A DNA stretch of 64,000 nt from Phytoseiulus persimilis (Eukaryota > Arthropoda > Arachnida > Mesostigmata > Phytoseiidae), in contig CM075101.1 of NCBI GenBank assembly GCA_037576195.1, positions 12,028,001 to 12,092,000 of the forward strand, in the 5' to 3' direction. A model generated the notes under the pieces. The model had not been told where the DNA came from. It saw only the letters and a list, made by a program, of their open reading frames with translations, and ran no database searches. Shown in pieces: positions 10,651 through 24,399 of the stretch. Each line of letters begins with the position of its first letter. Positions within the stretch are counted from its first letter, which is position 1. The position numbers were made by a program, and so were the translations under genes.

Positions 10651-13600
10651 CACTCTGATGGAATGAATAGTTCCTCACGATGCAATGTTTCAGGATCCGA
10701 CAGGAAGGCACAAGGAGCACACTCGTTGAAAATAAGGCCCCGGGAACCCTGCAGACGGAGTAGATCAACAGCAGGAACGGCATGAGCGTGGCATGAGGAC
10801 CGAAGCCACTGCAGTCCTCTGGAGAGCGGATACATGTAGGTCTCGGGATGGAATGAGGTTCGTCCGTTCGATCGGACATCTGTTGTCCCGGCTGAGCTTG
10901 ATGGAGCTGTCGATATTCCTCAACCAGCTGTAACTCCGGCAGCAACTACCCCTCTCTGATTAAGGCCAAAAAAGTGAGTTGGACCAACACCCGAAGAAGA
11001 AGGGTAGTACTTGTGCCGCTGGTATGGAACTTGTCCACAATCTCCATAAATCCAGTTTACAGCTTGTCGTCTCAAGCCGAATCATTGCGGTTTCATTCAA
11101 TCGACCGTACAGGCCCAGCTCGCTCTCGCTCCGCCGAACACTTCTAGAATCCACGAGCGTCGGAGGTGGGGAACTATTGAGAACCTTGGGACGTTATCCA
11201 CCGCAGCGACGGAACATCCTTCGAATAGTTGGGCATATATAGCTGCAGCGCATCGTGGACATCTTTCAAAGTGGTCCCCAGCTGCGCGGGAGCTCTTCTC
11301 GCGTGTGCACTTAGGACGGCTATGAATGTGATTTTAGGCGAGTTCCCCCGGGAGGGGGACTGAAGCACGCTGCAGAGATGAAAAATAAAACGGGAAGTCG
11401 ACTCCTTGACGTGCTGCTCGTTCAAATCCAATTTCTGGACAGCCCACCTTTGAACGCGTAATGAAATCCAGGAGACAGCCACAAGCTGGTGAACTAAAAA
11501 CGCGACGCTTTAAATTTTCCACATCAGCACGACAGCTTGAGAACGAACGCTCCTGCTCTGGCTTACCGCAGCGAGTTCAGGCAGGCGCTTGTCCACTTGC
11601 TTCCGCTTACCGGTGTCTTCGCAGTTTTTTCAGTGAGATGTCGTTTAGCCCCCCACCCTCATCGTCCCTCTTCTCCAAGGACGCCCCAGAGGAGTGAATT
11701 TCAACATGGAGCCACGTGACTCGAAAGGGGCCACGACGGATTTTTGGGGGACAATAGGAAACTTTCCGGGGCCACGTCATGGGACATAGAAATTCATTAA
11801 CGAGGACCTCGGACTCTCAATCAAAACTTAGAGTATTCTGTGTAGGACATGGTCATCGCGAACTTCGATGATACTCCAAAAGGCATGAATACCTCCAGCA
11901 TGGTATTGTGAGCCGGATTTGTTCGTCTCCTCACTCCACGGGGCACGACACCCTCTCTCTCTAGCGTCAGAACGGCCACGGGCCCAGAAAGGTTGAGAAC
12001 AACTGCTCTAAACTTTGGGTCGTCAGTGTCTTAAGGTCGTTGCGCCCGTTCGTCGGAGCCGATCGAGGAATCTCGTTGGGCATTCAGGACGAATTTCGTT
12101 ACCTCTCATCCACATGGGGACCCTTGGATTTACTGCTGCAGGATGAACCACGAAACGAACCACCTGAATCGCAACAACAGCAGAGGGAGCTCGATCCTCT
12201 CCGAGAACGGGACTGCGCGCGGAAACAAGTCCTGCGTGAATAATAACGGGCGGAAAATGCGAATGCACTCGAGAAGTTCTCTCCGATCGGCTGACCACCG
12301 CTAGTATCGGAACTAGCACAAACTGGAGTCCGCATATTCCATGTTCGAATCCGTCGAAGCAGCCGGACGGGGTTCTGACCCAGGACGCGAGCCTGCGTGG
12401 AGCAAACAGCGAAGGAACTCCGGCGTGAAACAAACCCGTTCCTCGACCGCAGGACAGCCCCAGCGAGACAGAAGACACAGATTCGGCTCTTAGGTTTTGG
12501 ATCGTTGCTTCCTGTTAGCTGTTTCCGAGATTACATCTCAAAGCCAGGCCCGGGAGGTCGTTTTCCTTGGATTGGTCGCGTCGATGGCCGACCGGGCGAT
12601 GCCCCGATCACTCTGTTACGATTTTTATTGTTCTTGGCCGGTCAAGACCCGCACCGTGTGCTCAGGAGACGCGAGCCTCGTTAGTGATGGATGATGTGCG
12701 TTTATGTGAGTCTTCGGGGATGACCGTGGCCTCTGTATTCAACCGAGAGGCATTGATAAGACATTCTTCCGAATGCGTTGGTCCCTCCAATACTGGAGTC
12801 GTATTTCTAATTACCCGAGGGAGTGGTGAATGAAGCCAGACAATGGGACGGCAAGCTTGACTCGAGGGTATGAATGTTTCACTGTCGCGTTTTGAATGCT
12901 GCGAGCACTGCGCACTCACAGGTTTGCGCTAGCCCGTTTAGGGAGGAGTCATATTTCAAGAAGTTGGCTTCGCTCTACGGCTGCTTCTGTGATATATGAG
13001 TCTAACGTGAGCTTGAGAGAATTCAGCTGTTCCTGCCTTCGAGACGCAAACATGAGGAAGGTGCGCGGACACACGAACACTCGATTGAAGCGTTCGCTCG
13101 AGCTGCGGGAGACGATGACGAGACCAGAGGAGCCATAAAATCCAAAAAAAAAAAGGGAACGCAGCAACGTCGGAACCGCCAATAGCTACTTGCGAAACAT
13201 GCGCTCGAACGATTCCGCACTATGCCGACTAGGAAAGATAACGGATTCCGCTCTCCCTGTATCAGCCTTCAGTAGTTCTTCTCATCGCGCATTCTTCCGA
13301 GATTGGGTGGGACACGAAAGCTCCATGCGTCGCTGAGAGAATCGTCAGCTCTAACCGGAAATACTGTTTGCCTGACACAGGAAACTTTGGTTCTTTATTT
13401 AAACACGCTGGAAGAACGGAACGAGCCACGGACGTCGAACATGAAATCCGGCGAGCTGCTTTGTGGGGGGTTTAACCTTCGCCCACCAACGCCGTCGAAG
13501 GAACCCAATGAAGGGCTCGCAGCATGACGCCGCTGTACGCCTTCGCTCCTTGACCTCTCCTTCGTATCACATGGTGTTTGCAAATTCAATTCGAGTTTGC

Positions 13601-16600
13601 GATTCATGACCAGCTGAAAATGGGCAGTCCAACAACGAAGGCGAAGAAGGAGACGGTCGCCAAAGTAGAAAAAAGCCCACAGACGAGAGCAGGGAGGAAA
13701 CGAGAACGTAGAGCTGTTCCGCTGCCGTTTGTACCGAGCTCACCTATATCTCCCCCGCGCTGAACTTTCAACCAGCTCACTTCCTCGTTCTCTCGATGAC
13801 GCGAGCCAGAAAGGCCCAAAGTCAGAGCTCAATGCGAGTTTCATATCAGCCGAGTTCGGGTGGACCTATGGTTTCATGCCTTGGATTTTTCGTCGTGGAA
13901 GCTCTGCTGGTGCCAGCCGCCACGAGAACTTCACATTGGCCCATGTCATCTTTCCCTCCCATCCAGGCTTGCGAAATCTTGACCGAGATTCGTTCGGAAG
14001 AAATATACCGGTCGGGGTTCCTCTTCAGATGTCCTCACCACCTCAAGCTTCCGGGATTCGAAATTCCAGGCTTGCCATTCCGCGCAACGAGAGACGGCTC
14101 CAATCCGATTCTGACGGGAAGATTAAAGACTGCAAAGTATTTTTTGGGACAGGTTCCACAGCAAGGAGTGCGCATGAGCTCCGCGTTTGAAAACCACAGC
14201 GGCTCACTAGCGACCTCAGTTATAATTTTCCTTGTCCGCCGATGTGTCCGGTCTGTTCCTCCCAGAGGCTCCTGACGTTTCACCAGCTTTCCCTAAAAAT
14301 CAAAACAAAGCCTTCCCTCCTGTCCATTTCATCAGGAATCTGAGGAGTTTAAGGAACCCGATGCACTTGGATGAGTGCATTATCAACATAGGGTGCGCCG
14401 TAAACGACTCACCGGAACTCACGCTGGTTCGTCGAACCTAACGAGGAAAATCAATTCTCACATCAAACGCTGCGACTGCACAGCTGCGCGTCATCCGATA
14501 GCTCTGACGTCACCCGATCTGGTAGAAACAGGTGCCGATCGTTTACGGCCGCAGTTCGCTGACAAAACCTGTCTCTAACGGAGAGAACATCTTCATTTAC
14601 AGCTCGAGCTGCTCGAGGCTTCCTGATCATTAATGGGATTTCACAAGAATTTCCGCTCTCGGATGAATACCTGCCTGGGAACGATCCCATGAACTTCGGC
14701 CGGCGTGCCTACAGGAGCCGAAGGACACGTCCCGCCACGGGTTTCACTTTTGCATTCTTGCTCTGGAGTCTACGTGGAGGCCCCCGTTGTGCGCACGCCT
14801 ATTTCTTTTTGGAACAGATAAAAATGCAAGCTAGTCATCAGGAGTGAATCGCTGTTTCCCAACATGTCAACAAGTTCTCTGGAGACACATTCTGTCTCGA
14901 GCTCGGATCCGATCGCTCAGCAGCTTGCATGGCGTCTGCCAAGCTGGATTTCGGGACATCATTTGTTAACAGCCGTTGCTAAGTTTCCCACCGACTCGGA
15001 TCATGCAAAGCGTCCCAGGAGCTGAGAGCAGTCGAAGACCCCACGCTGGCGTCACACGTGACCGGTTGAAGTCCCCAGATTCAAAAGGCCGTAACTCCTA
15101 TGTTCTCAAAGTCGATTTTGGAGTTGGAAATTCATGGGACAAATTTCCGAAAACGTTATCCTGCGCTTTTTTCGGAAAAGCTCCGCTCCTTTACCTGCGT
15201 TTCCGAGAAGAGCGCAAGGCAACGTTGCCGGGAATCATTCAATGAAATTTAGACTGAAAACTTTACTCTGAGAAATTCGGAGTAACGACGTTTTGAACCT
15301 GGGTTCTTCAATTGGATCTTGGACGCGCAAGTACTGTAGGAAGGGAGGGCGAAACCCCCAGCCGGTGCGCAGAGAGGTCCTGTGAGCGACACTTCCGCAT
15401 TAGGTGTGTTTTATTCCAAAGTTCCCGGTCGTGGTCAACAACATCGCTGTCATGAGAACTTTGCGGACTTGAGTGGCCGGGTGGGAGTTTCCTGTTCCAG
15501 GGCTCTTGTCTCAAAACAGCGCTGGGAATATTCCTTAGCATGCTGAGCGATATCCTCCCGATTGGAATATTGTGGTTTCGGACGCAGGAAGTCCAAAGCG
15601 CCACATCCGAAGAACTTCGAGGGTTCTCCGAGCTCACGCCGAAGTGGCTGGGATCTCATATATAGCGTCGACATAGGCCGCTCGCAGCGCTCATAAGGCG
15701 TCAGTTTTGCACGGCTGGCTCCCACGTCATGTCAAGAGACATTGGCATCATCATGATTGGGACTGGTTATTGTTCATCATTGACCCGCCCTGGAAGTTTC
15801 CTTACTCCCATGGACCGCTAGGAGGCAATAAAATGAGTGAAACAGTAGCGGCAGCGGCAACCTCGAAGTATGAGCCTTATGCGACTCAGCACTAAACGCC
15901 AATTTTAGCCCGGGAGTCAGACGGCGGGAGCCGGGGGAAACCTCATTATTACCTCGATGCACGTCTGCGACTAGCGGGAGCCGGTTTTACTTCGCAGCTC
16001 CGTCGCATGCGGTCCCTCTCTCGGGTATACTTCCGTTGTTTTTGTTTTCGCTTTCTGTTGGCGATTCACGCGGGCTAGACGTCGTATATTTTGGCTGACA
16101 AGAGGAGACGCACTACGTTCTCGGAGATGTAGGAACTGTCGGTGTGTCTGCAATGCGTCGGCTTCCGCGGAAGGAGGCTTCTGTGGTCGAGAATCCTCAT
16201 CCGGAAGCATTACTCAGGTGATCAGCTGGGAAGGATGACAGCGGAGCGTTTTGCCATCCTGTTGGTATCGACAGAGGCAAAGTGACTGCTGGAAATGAAC
16301 AGCATCAACGGAGTTCGAGAGCTCTCTTTGTCTTCAAGGAGGCGTGAAAGGACCGTGGCTTTCGCAACGAGTCGAAGCAGATTCCTCCGATCCTTTGGAC
16401 CGTGAAGGCCAGTAGCAGCTATGAAGGAATGAATCCTATATATCAAGCCCTGCCTTTGAGGCGGGGTATTATCGGAATCTTACGTCTTCTTGAGGTTATT
16501 GATTTTTGCGTGGTGGGGAACCGCATCGAAGCTCGACCCTCTCCACCCCTGACCACTCCGAATCATTCATCTGCCCGAATCGGTAGCTGATGTACGAGGG

Positions 16601-17000
16601 CGTGAAGTACTGATCTCTCGTATTGTGAGATCATTGATCATCATTCACCAGTGCAATCAGGGCTTGCGGGAGAGCTGTATAACTTCGTATTATATTATTT
16701 CCACATAGTTGAAGTGTCAAACACGCGGAAATTCAAATGGCGCCGAACGAGAGGGTTTCGTATCCTCAAATACGACCACAACTTGGCAGCCTGACCGCGA
16801 TATTCCACGGGGGAGGGGCGTTCAGAGAGGGAGAATCCAGAGGGGCGTCTTCTTACGAATATGCGTGTTGCTGGCCGTTAGGACAGGTTATACCGAGGCC
16901 AGAATGAGCAGCTGATTCGAATGATCGACGAACGAACAGATGCGCGATCGCGTTTTGATGCAGAAACGGAAGGCATGAGAGTAAGCAAGTAAACAGCGGG
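10651..17000. other. No supported gene over 6 kb
   Basis: Many frames of 60-160 codons occur on both strands (for example 13729-14190 and 13796-14275 plus, overlapping in two registers; 15450-15725 minus) but none has a recognised domain or a convincing splice chain. A minus-strand frame at 13604-13690 reads as a hydrophobic segment, opposite a lysine-rich plus-strand frame; neither is decisive. Confidence 0.35.
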
Positions 17001-17004
17001 ATGG

Positions 17005-17065
17005 CTAACAGGCGGGCGGACAGTCGAGCGGGCGGGCGGGCTGGCGGGCTGGCTGGCTGGGAAAC
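17005..17065. repeat. GC-rich GCGG/CTGG low-complexity tract
   Basis: A run of CGGG, then CTGG tetranucleotide variants is visible by eye, a microsatellite-like tract with no coding meaning. Confidence 0.8.
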
Positions 17066-18016
17066 AGGCCCTTTGAACAGATTCCCCTTCCCCGAAAGCC
17101 GTCCTTTCTCACAGGCCTCTCCAAACCCGGTGCAAGCGGCGCGCTCACAGCCCTGTGATTCGAGCTATCTCTCGGCCACTCGAACAGTTTCTCTTGCGTT
17201 CGAGTACGCTTTGGGCAACGACTCAAACTCTCTCTCGGCCTCTATTCCGACGAGATTTGCTGGCACCGAAACGATAGCCGCGAGAAAGACCCGCGATAGT
17301 GGCACCGCTCTGTTTCCATAGCGAATCGTCCCCGGGAATTCCCCCGCAACGTAGTGATTGCTGTCTTCGCACCGGTTCTGTTCACCGCTTTCACGAGAGT
17401 TGGACTTCTTCGCAGTCGTGATCAACGAGTTGAAGCTTGCGAATCGTCTCGACAGAGCTGATCAATGGTGAGTGACACGAATGTTCAACTGCGTTTCCGG
17501 TGCTGTCCAGCCCGCCGTGAACGCTAACCAACGGAGTGAGGAGGCAGATCGCGGGGCCGACCAGACGCTCCTTCGCGGCCGCAGAGGCGGGAGCGGGTCG
17601 AAGCGACAGTGGTCCGAGTTCAGGACAGGACACGGCATTCCGCTACAAAGATGACCGCGAGCCTCATTGACGATGCTCTGGAGGGCCATTTCGCATCTCC
17701 GCATCACGAGCTGAAGTGATAATCACCCGTGGGACAGCCAGTTGTACAAACGACAACCGTCCGAATAGTTCCGCGAATCCTCCGGAATTCTCCACCGGAA
17801 CGACGCATTTCATTCCAATTGGCCAGAGTCGACAGGTGGGCGCATTGATCTCGTAAAGACGATGCGCCACAACTCACGCAATCAAAGCGGACATCGAGCG
17901 GGCAGGCGATCCCAGCACGGCGGTTGGGGCTCGAGAAGACTTTCCCGGACACTTTCTGCGTGAGTCGGAAATAAACGAGGTTGATAGGGAAGTAGTGTCT
18001 CAGAACAGCGATCAGC

Positions 18017-18688
18017 TCAGAGCGGAACGGATACACCGAGCCGCCAACCACTGTAGCGGTTGTTGGCAGAGGTAAATAATCTCGAGCTCGTTGGCCGGTG
18101 CTCTGAGCAGTGGTTCTCGTGGCAGGCTTGTGGGAATTCCGCTGATTGTCTCAGATCGCTGCTGCATCTGGACACTGGTGGAAGCGTTGCCGGCGTCGGT
18201 ACCGAGGAGCCTGACTCAGGGTAGCTGGCGCCGTCGTGCTCCCGGAGGATTATCGAGGTCCTTGACCACTGTCTTGAGGAGTGGCCACAAGAGGGGTTGA
18301 CGTCCGCAATGTATTGATCTCCTGACTCACGCGACCGCTTATCATCCGAACGGTTCCGGGAAGCCATCCGTGTATGTTTAACGTTAGCGTCGCGCGAACC
18401 TTCCCCCGCCCCGCTTCCCATCTTTGCGAATCTCTCGGAACTTGTCAAGTGATGTTCCGGCTCGAAGTCCGAGAGTGTTCCACTCGGCTTGGTGACCGGT
18501 ATCTGGCCCTCGAAAATGTCCTCGCAATCTTTCTCCTCCTTCCGCCACCTCCTTCTCTCCGCGCGAACACTTGAGCTCTCCCTCCGCAACCCGGGAAACA
18601 AAGCCACTCTACTCAATGAAGGAGGGATGACAATCGCAGCTGACGCTTTGTCCATGGTGGAACATTTCGACGAAAACGCGGCGAACAA
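18017..18688 (-). CDS. Unrecognised long open frame, 223 codons, probably contains exon(s)
   Basis: Uninterrupted minus-strand frame with a charged stretch (RRRWRKEEKDCEDIFEG) and a Ser/Pro-rich middle. Several good splice signals lie inside it (gtgagtcagg donor near 18333, cttccaccag acceptor near 18174), so the true exon structure may be shorter and switch register; one alternative register after that acceptor reads LPREPLLRAPANELEIIYLC. No family is assigned. Confidence 0.25.
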   Translation of the reverse strand: MFAAFSSKCSTMDKASAAIVIPPSLSRVALFPGLRRESSSVRAERRRWRKEEKDCEDIFEGQIPVTKPSGTLSDFEPEHHLTSSERFAKMGSGAGEGSRDANVKHTRMASRNRSDDKRSRESGDQYIADVNPSCGHSSRQWSRTSIILREHDGASYPESGSSVPTPATLPPVSRCSSDLRQSAEFPQACHENHCSEHRPTSSRLFTSANNRYSGWRLGVSVPL

Positions 18689-19567
18689 AGCCGCTTGTAG
18701 TGCACAGGTCTCGCTGTGGTCTGCGAGCGCAGAGCTGCAAAGTCAACCGCCGAAATGTTGGGAAATCCGCTCGCGATGCAAACATCCAGATGGGATGCTC
18801 TCGGACCCGGACTTTGGCCTCATTGCTAATCAATTCATCTGGATTGGCCTCCCGAAAGTCCAGATTCGATCATCGTTATCGTTTCTCGGAACGCAGCCGA
18901 ACGCATCTCGCGGAGGGCATCGCGGATCTGATAGATTATCCCAGTGGAGTCCTCGAGACCGACAATGGGCCGTTAGCGAGCTGACCAAATCGGACTTGAC
19001 AGAAGCCAGACGCCGAATGGAGCATTACCTCGAGGCCAGGGCTACTCTATCACAGAGCTGATGTCATCGACTTGGGGAATAATTAATTTTCTCCGTATTA
19101 ACCTCCGGCTTCCTCGTATTTCCCGCCAACGGGCGAAATCGGAGAAGTCATCGTTCGTTCGGATCCCGGGTCGTGTTCGGGCTCCAGCGATCTCTCATCC
19201 TCGAGATGCTGTCAAAGACAAGAGCTCGCGCTGCCGGAACGGTTGGTGCAAAAACCGGATCCTCCCTGGCATCGACGTCTACAGAGTAATGTTTTCCGAC
19301 GTTCAGGCTGCTTTACGCTCCGACGGGCACATTCCTGCGGCGTTGCGTTACGCATCCTCGGGATCTTGCGTTGCACATCATCCGATTTATCCGTTCGGCT
19401 AGATCGGGCGCGTTGTGCCAAAGGCAAATACCATTGAGGAAATCGCTTCATTCATCGCCATGATATTAACAAATGGCCCCCTGGTTCGAACCGGGTGCCC
19501 ATCGAGGAAGGCTTCCGCTCCCCGACAAAGATGAATCATGCTCCGTTCCGCAGCCATCGTTGCTTGG

Positions 19568-20247
19568 CTATTCCGCCAGGAATACTCGATAAAATTTGGT
19601 CTGCGGATCTGCCCTCCCCTGGAACATTCCGCACCAGTCATATCCTGTGGCCATGAACTTCCGATTGCCATCCACGACTTCTGTCCTGCCAGCTCCCGGT
19701 AGTAGATTGGGTTCGACTAAAGATAACCTCTTTCGGTCGGGGGGAGGATGGAGCCGCGTCCAGGCTCTACCTGGTAATTGATTATCACGAACGAGAGGCG
19801 CGGATGCCGTCGGCGAAACAGAGTTTGTTGTCAATCGATTGTCGACCGAGCACTCATTCCCACTCTCCTTGGAACGGTGCAGCGACGACTCGAGAGCTTG
19901 TTCGGCTGTCGTGCAGTGTTGGCACTTCGTGCACATATCCGATTTCGGGGCGGTCCGACAACCTGAGATCAATGCGCCGCGCATTGATTCTGGGATACTC
20001 GGATACAACGCCGATTGTTCGCGATTCGTTGTCGGAGGTCGACGCTACCTGGCGAGTTTCTCGATAATTCGGCGGAGCCGGGATCTTTGATGGCTTGCCT
20101 GGCTTGCTCTGTTCCATCCATTTTTTCCGTCGACCTCTTAACGAGCTGAACAAAAGATGCGTGGGAAGGTCCTCCAGCGAACGACCGTAGCAGGGTGATA
20201 GCATCTAGCTCTACAACCCTGAAGCTCGGAGACGCAACACGCCTCAT
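19568..20247 (-). CDS. Candidate two-exon gene, unknown protein of about 197 residues
   Basis: Seen: exon 1 20247-20049 from ATG (MRRVASPSFRVVELD) ends CCAG|gtagcg in phase 1; exon 2 19962-19568 follows gatctcag and begins with two bases completing the codon, running to TAG. The intron is 86 nt. Exon 2 has a CxxC-H-C pattern (MCTKCQHC) near its start and a C-terminal tract (ATGYDWCGMFQGRADP). Both exons are long for chance and agree in phase. No family is recognised; the cysteines might bind metal or form disulphides. Confidence 0.4.
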
Positions 20248-20249
20248 TA

Positions 20250-23200
20250 CAGTTCCGCAGTCTGATAGCTGCCTCTCTAAATCTCAGTAGGGCTCACTTG
20301 GTAAACGTGGGACGTGTAGGTGTTACAATCTCTCATTCGCACTTGGAATGTCCAATGAGTACGAGGAAGAGAGAACTTCGATGGGCGAACTACTTCAATC
20401 GAGCGGAGCTTCACTTAACTGCTCGCTCTTCTCCTCTTCAAGCCGTGTAAGGGGCTCGAACGAAAGCGCAGCGAGAGAAAACCTTCTGTCTATTTGTATT
20501 CCTCGCTAGAGCGGATGCTCCTGGAAGCCCTTCCTGCTGCCCAACGTAAATACTACTAGTCGTCACGTCAGTCAGGGGATCGGGAGAGAGCGACCGACTG
20601 GTTTGCCCGTTCGACCGAGCGCTCATCGGGCCAGCTCTCCCACGCCAATCGTCCAGCGCATGAAAACGTGCTGCCGAGCTGTTTGTAGCTCCCGAGGCCT
20701 CGCAGCTCGATTCCTCATCAGCGGCCATCGGTTTGGATGCTTCCGAACCCGCGGGAAGAGGAAATGGAAAGGACGAACTCCGTCGCGAATTGAGACACGG
20801 AATGCGTCAGCCGAAATTTTCCTCGAACTCATCCCTGACCTGCCGAAGATGACTGGACATATTCTCTTTCAATCTGACCGCTGATGAGCTGCCTGTTTCA
20901 GGTGGAATCCGAGATCTTCTCGTTCACAGCGCTTCGGAATCGCTTTCCTCGCCGAGATGAAGAAGTCCTGAGACTTGAAACTTTGATGAATGACCTCGGG
21001 CGTTATTTATTATGTGTCGAGGTTAGAGCTCGCTTCGGGGCACGAGTCGGGATTTATATTCCTGAAAAGGCGATATTCCAATCAGTTCGTCTTCTTGGTT
21101 TACGAAATTACTCTCCGATACGCTGCTCGTCATATCTGCAGGATGTCTGTGTTTCTGCAATGTACAGTGTGGCTGGTTTCGGTCGGGAATCAGCAAGCCC
21201 AAGTTTGTTCCGCCCTTGACTTCGTCGCTCCCAGATTTCTCGTTGAAATCGAAGAGTGATCGATGAAGTCCGAGACGTGCGTTTCCATCTCTCATTCTTC
21301 TCTTTCCAACTTTTCCAACCTCTTGAAATCGGTCGGAGAGATGCCACATTCGAACATTGATGTGAGATGATTGGTCACAGCCGACGCACGAAACGGATCC
21401 ACTGACTCACCCGATAACCGTGTCGAATGGTCCTTCGGCCTTGTGAAATAGTAAGCTATAATATCCACCAGATTGTGAGGTCCGCCCCACGTGCTGAATC
21501 TCGTTCCTCTCAAATTTCCATGCGTGACTCCTCAACGAGCCTGAAATCGACAATTCATGGGTGGGAAGAAAAAAAACACTCAGACTGTACCAAACCACCC
21601 GTATATGGAATTGTTGCGTCGATCCGACCACTTTGGTTGCGCTCCTTGGGTTTTCCGCCCTCGATGCCCGAAACATCCCCTGAACCCGACAGCCAAACAG
21701 CATGTGACACACTGATAGCGGTCCTGGAGCTCAGTTGACGGGGTGCGCCTGCTTCGAATGCGTATGCTTTCCAATGATTTAAAAACGAACTTGGCACTCG
21801 AGCCACTTTGAGAGCAAGACTATCAAAGAAAATGACGAGGAATTGGATAATTCCGACTCGAATAAGGTGGAATTCTCCCGACCTTTGTCCGGAGAACGTC
21901 GAAATAATTAGGCGAACACCATTCTGAATGCAAGCATCATATCTCCCTGAAAAAGACTCGAAGTTCACTTTCGATCACTATAAAATTCCTGAGGGAATCT
22001 CGGAAAATGACGAACTTACAGCCATATTGAACTTGGACTCGAAAATTGGCAATTTAAACTAGCCGTCCCCTCCATTTGCCTTGCCCATCTATCCTCAGGC
22101 CTTTGTTCTGCTCCGCTAACGAATACCAGAACAGATATCAGCGGGAATGGTTTATCCTCGCTGGAATTCAGGGCAGACAACCTGTCATCACGCGAAGCCA
22201 TAACTCACGATCAACGCTTCGGGTAAACGTTTCGAGCATCGAGATTCGATCACCTGACGACGAACTCGATGCTAGACACCAGGATGCAAATATTCGCTGC
22301 CGGCTGAAGGTGGAATTCGGTCCTGGAGTGAGGCTACATGGAGCTGTGGGGTGGAGGCATCTTCTCCCACTTCGTGGTGAGATTCCATCGGTAGGTGATG
22401 TGGTGGCGAGAGGCCCAGGAAGCTGAGGCTAGTCCGTGATGGGATCAGAGCTCATCCAGGTTGCAAGACCGGCAATCGCTCCAAAGAATCAGAAGAAAAG
22501 CTAGATCGAAGGGCATTCTTCAGTGTTTATACGGCTAGCCGTTGTCTACACGTTGGATAATGTCCACAGCGGCGGCTCAGAACAGCCCTTGATGATGTCG
22601 GCGACGATGTTCGCCAGCAGCAGCAACAACAACACCGATGAAGATGTCCTGGTTCCCCTTGTCCTCAATGAGCTCTGATAAGCATTATACCATGAGTGTT
22701 CCCATGCAAGTGTAGGCGCCGCTGGCCAGGCTAATGTTCATCGGCCTCCGCAGAGCTCGTCATGTACGAGTATTCCCATTAAGATGTGGAGTAGGACGAT
22801 CACGCCACAGCGAGCCACTACCCTCGACCCCCTTAAGGCTTGACGACACGGAGCCACGCTCTCGTCTGGTGGTTGAGACGGAGTCGGGAAATGGCTCGGA
22901 GGGAAGAATCGAGGTTACAAATCAGGAGTACCCCGAACTCTCGCACACGGAGAACGCGAGAAGAGAGCGAAAGCATCCTCGCATTTGACAAACTTCTCGT
23001 GAAGATAGTTTCGCGTATAAAAGAATGTATGTGCTTATGCTGAGAGTGCTCCGCGCTCGAGGTACCTTTTCACAAAAAAAGTTATCACTACGCGCGGGCT
23101 CGGAGTAGGTCTCAACTCTAATCTCCCGTATGCTCTCGAATTGGAGGACAGGCCCTTCATGCAAAAATAACACGCTATGTTCGGAATCAGCTGAATCTAC

Positions 23201-23844
23201 GCTGAATCTGTCAGTCGCGAAATTACCGGGCGGGCTCTTTGGCAATTGGAAATACATACGAGCAGGCCGCGAAATTCTCTTACTCGGGTCGAGCGCTTAC
23301 AAGCTCTTGAGAGCTTTCTCGAGAAGCACCTGAAGTAAGAAGTCCATGCATGTGATAAGTTGTTAGGCTTGGACCTCAATCATACCAACTTCGTGATCCT
23401 CGGGACCATTAAAAGGTTTGAGGATAACTCTTATCTCGAATATTTGAACAGATAACCTCGTTCAGATGGGCGACCCACAACGGAAGTGTGGGTTTCTCAT
23501 TGCTGCGAACAAGACGGCCCGCTCTTCGAAAGGAATTACGTATCGTCAGATTATACTCCAATGTATGATTGCCCAGTCTCAGATTCACAACAAAATTTGT
23601 AAGCGGTCCGCGAGCCTCGACGTTTTGCCAGCGCAAGATTGTCAGCCACTCGGCTGCCTCAGTGCAACTCGCTGTTAGCATGCGCTCGCAAACGATCGGG
23701 CCGGATTTCGATACAAACGAACTTTCCCCGATGGCGATTCTCGTTGATTTGGGCGATCGGCGTGATGTTCATTAGCGAATTGCTGCGTTGGTAGCCACCG
23801 CAACTTTCGTATGTCCTCCTCGAAATTCCGTTTGGAGGTCGTAA
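20250..23844. other. No supported gene
   Basis: Frames of up to 137 codons occur on both strands (21555-21968 minus, 21427-21738 plus) in overlapping registers without domain signals. A short CAG/CAA tract lies at about 22617-22640. Confidence 0.35.
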
Positions 23845-24399
23845 AGGTTGGGGGGCCTTCGCTGGGGAGTTGGGCAGGGAAGCCGATATGATCCTCGCAA
23901 AAGCGCACCTGTAAGATCCAAATCAAGCGGTTCCGGCAGTACCGGTGAACGTAACCTCCTCCGAGAGAATCCTCGGCAAGCCTCAATGCATGATGGGCGA
24001 CTGATGTCATTATCATACTGAAACGATTCTGATCCAACTCACTGTTTCACCTACTAACAATATTTTCCAGTCCTTCCCCTGCTGGTGCCGGAATCGTTTT
24101 CGGAGGCACCACTGAGATCCACAAACCCTGGGGCCAATAAATACTCCGCCGAGCCTTGGACAAACCGATTCGAGCAACGCGGGGATTCGTATTCCACACT
24201 TAAGAGTTGGAGCAACGAATCCTACTCCTCTACTTCGACGGAGAAACTGATTCCCTACCGTAAGCCGAGTCACGTCGGCACGAGTACGGCCTATCTTGGA
24301 AAACCAACCACCGAGACACCGCGGAGCACAACTCCCCGAGTTCCGTCTAAACTGAGTTGTCAGAGCGACTCTTCCCCTGCTCTTGAGCGCGATGGCTGA
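23845..24399 (+). CDS. Candidate 3' end of a Ser/Thr/Pro-rich protein gene
   Basis: Seen: an open stretch 23845-23944 ends CCG|gtgaac in phase 1; a 126-nt intron contains a branch-like ctaac before tattttccag; the last exon 24071-24399 continues in frame to TGA. The exon protein is rich in Ser, Thr, Pro and basic residues (RKPSHVGTSTAYLGKP), typical of a disordered tail of a signalling or cytoskeletal protein. The 5' part of the gene was not found. The opposite strand is also partly open. Confidence 0.35.

Noticed and set aside
13604..13819. Transmembrane protein on the minus strand
   Set aside because: The hydrophobic run is the complement of a lysine-rich plus-strand frame and has no splice or domain support.
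18040..18175. SOCS-box-like segment (PLQWLAARCIRSAL)
   Set aside because: Similarity covers about 14 residues, the frame stops right after, and no SH2 or other partner domain was found.
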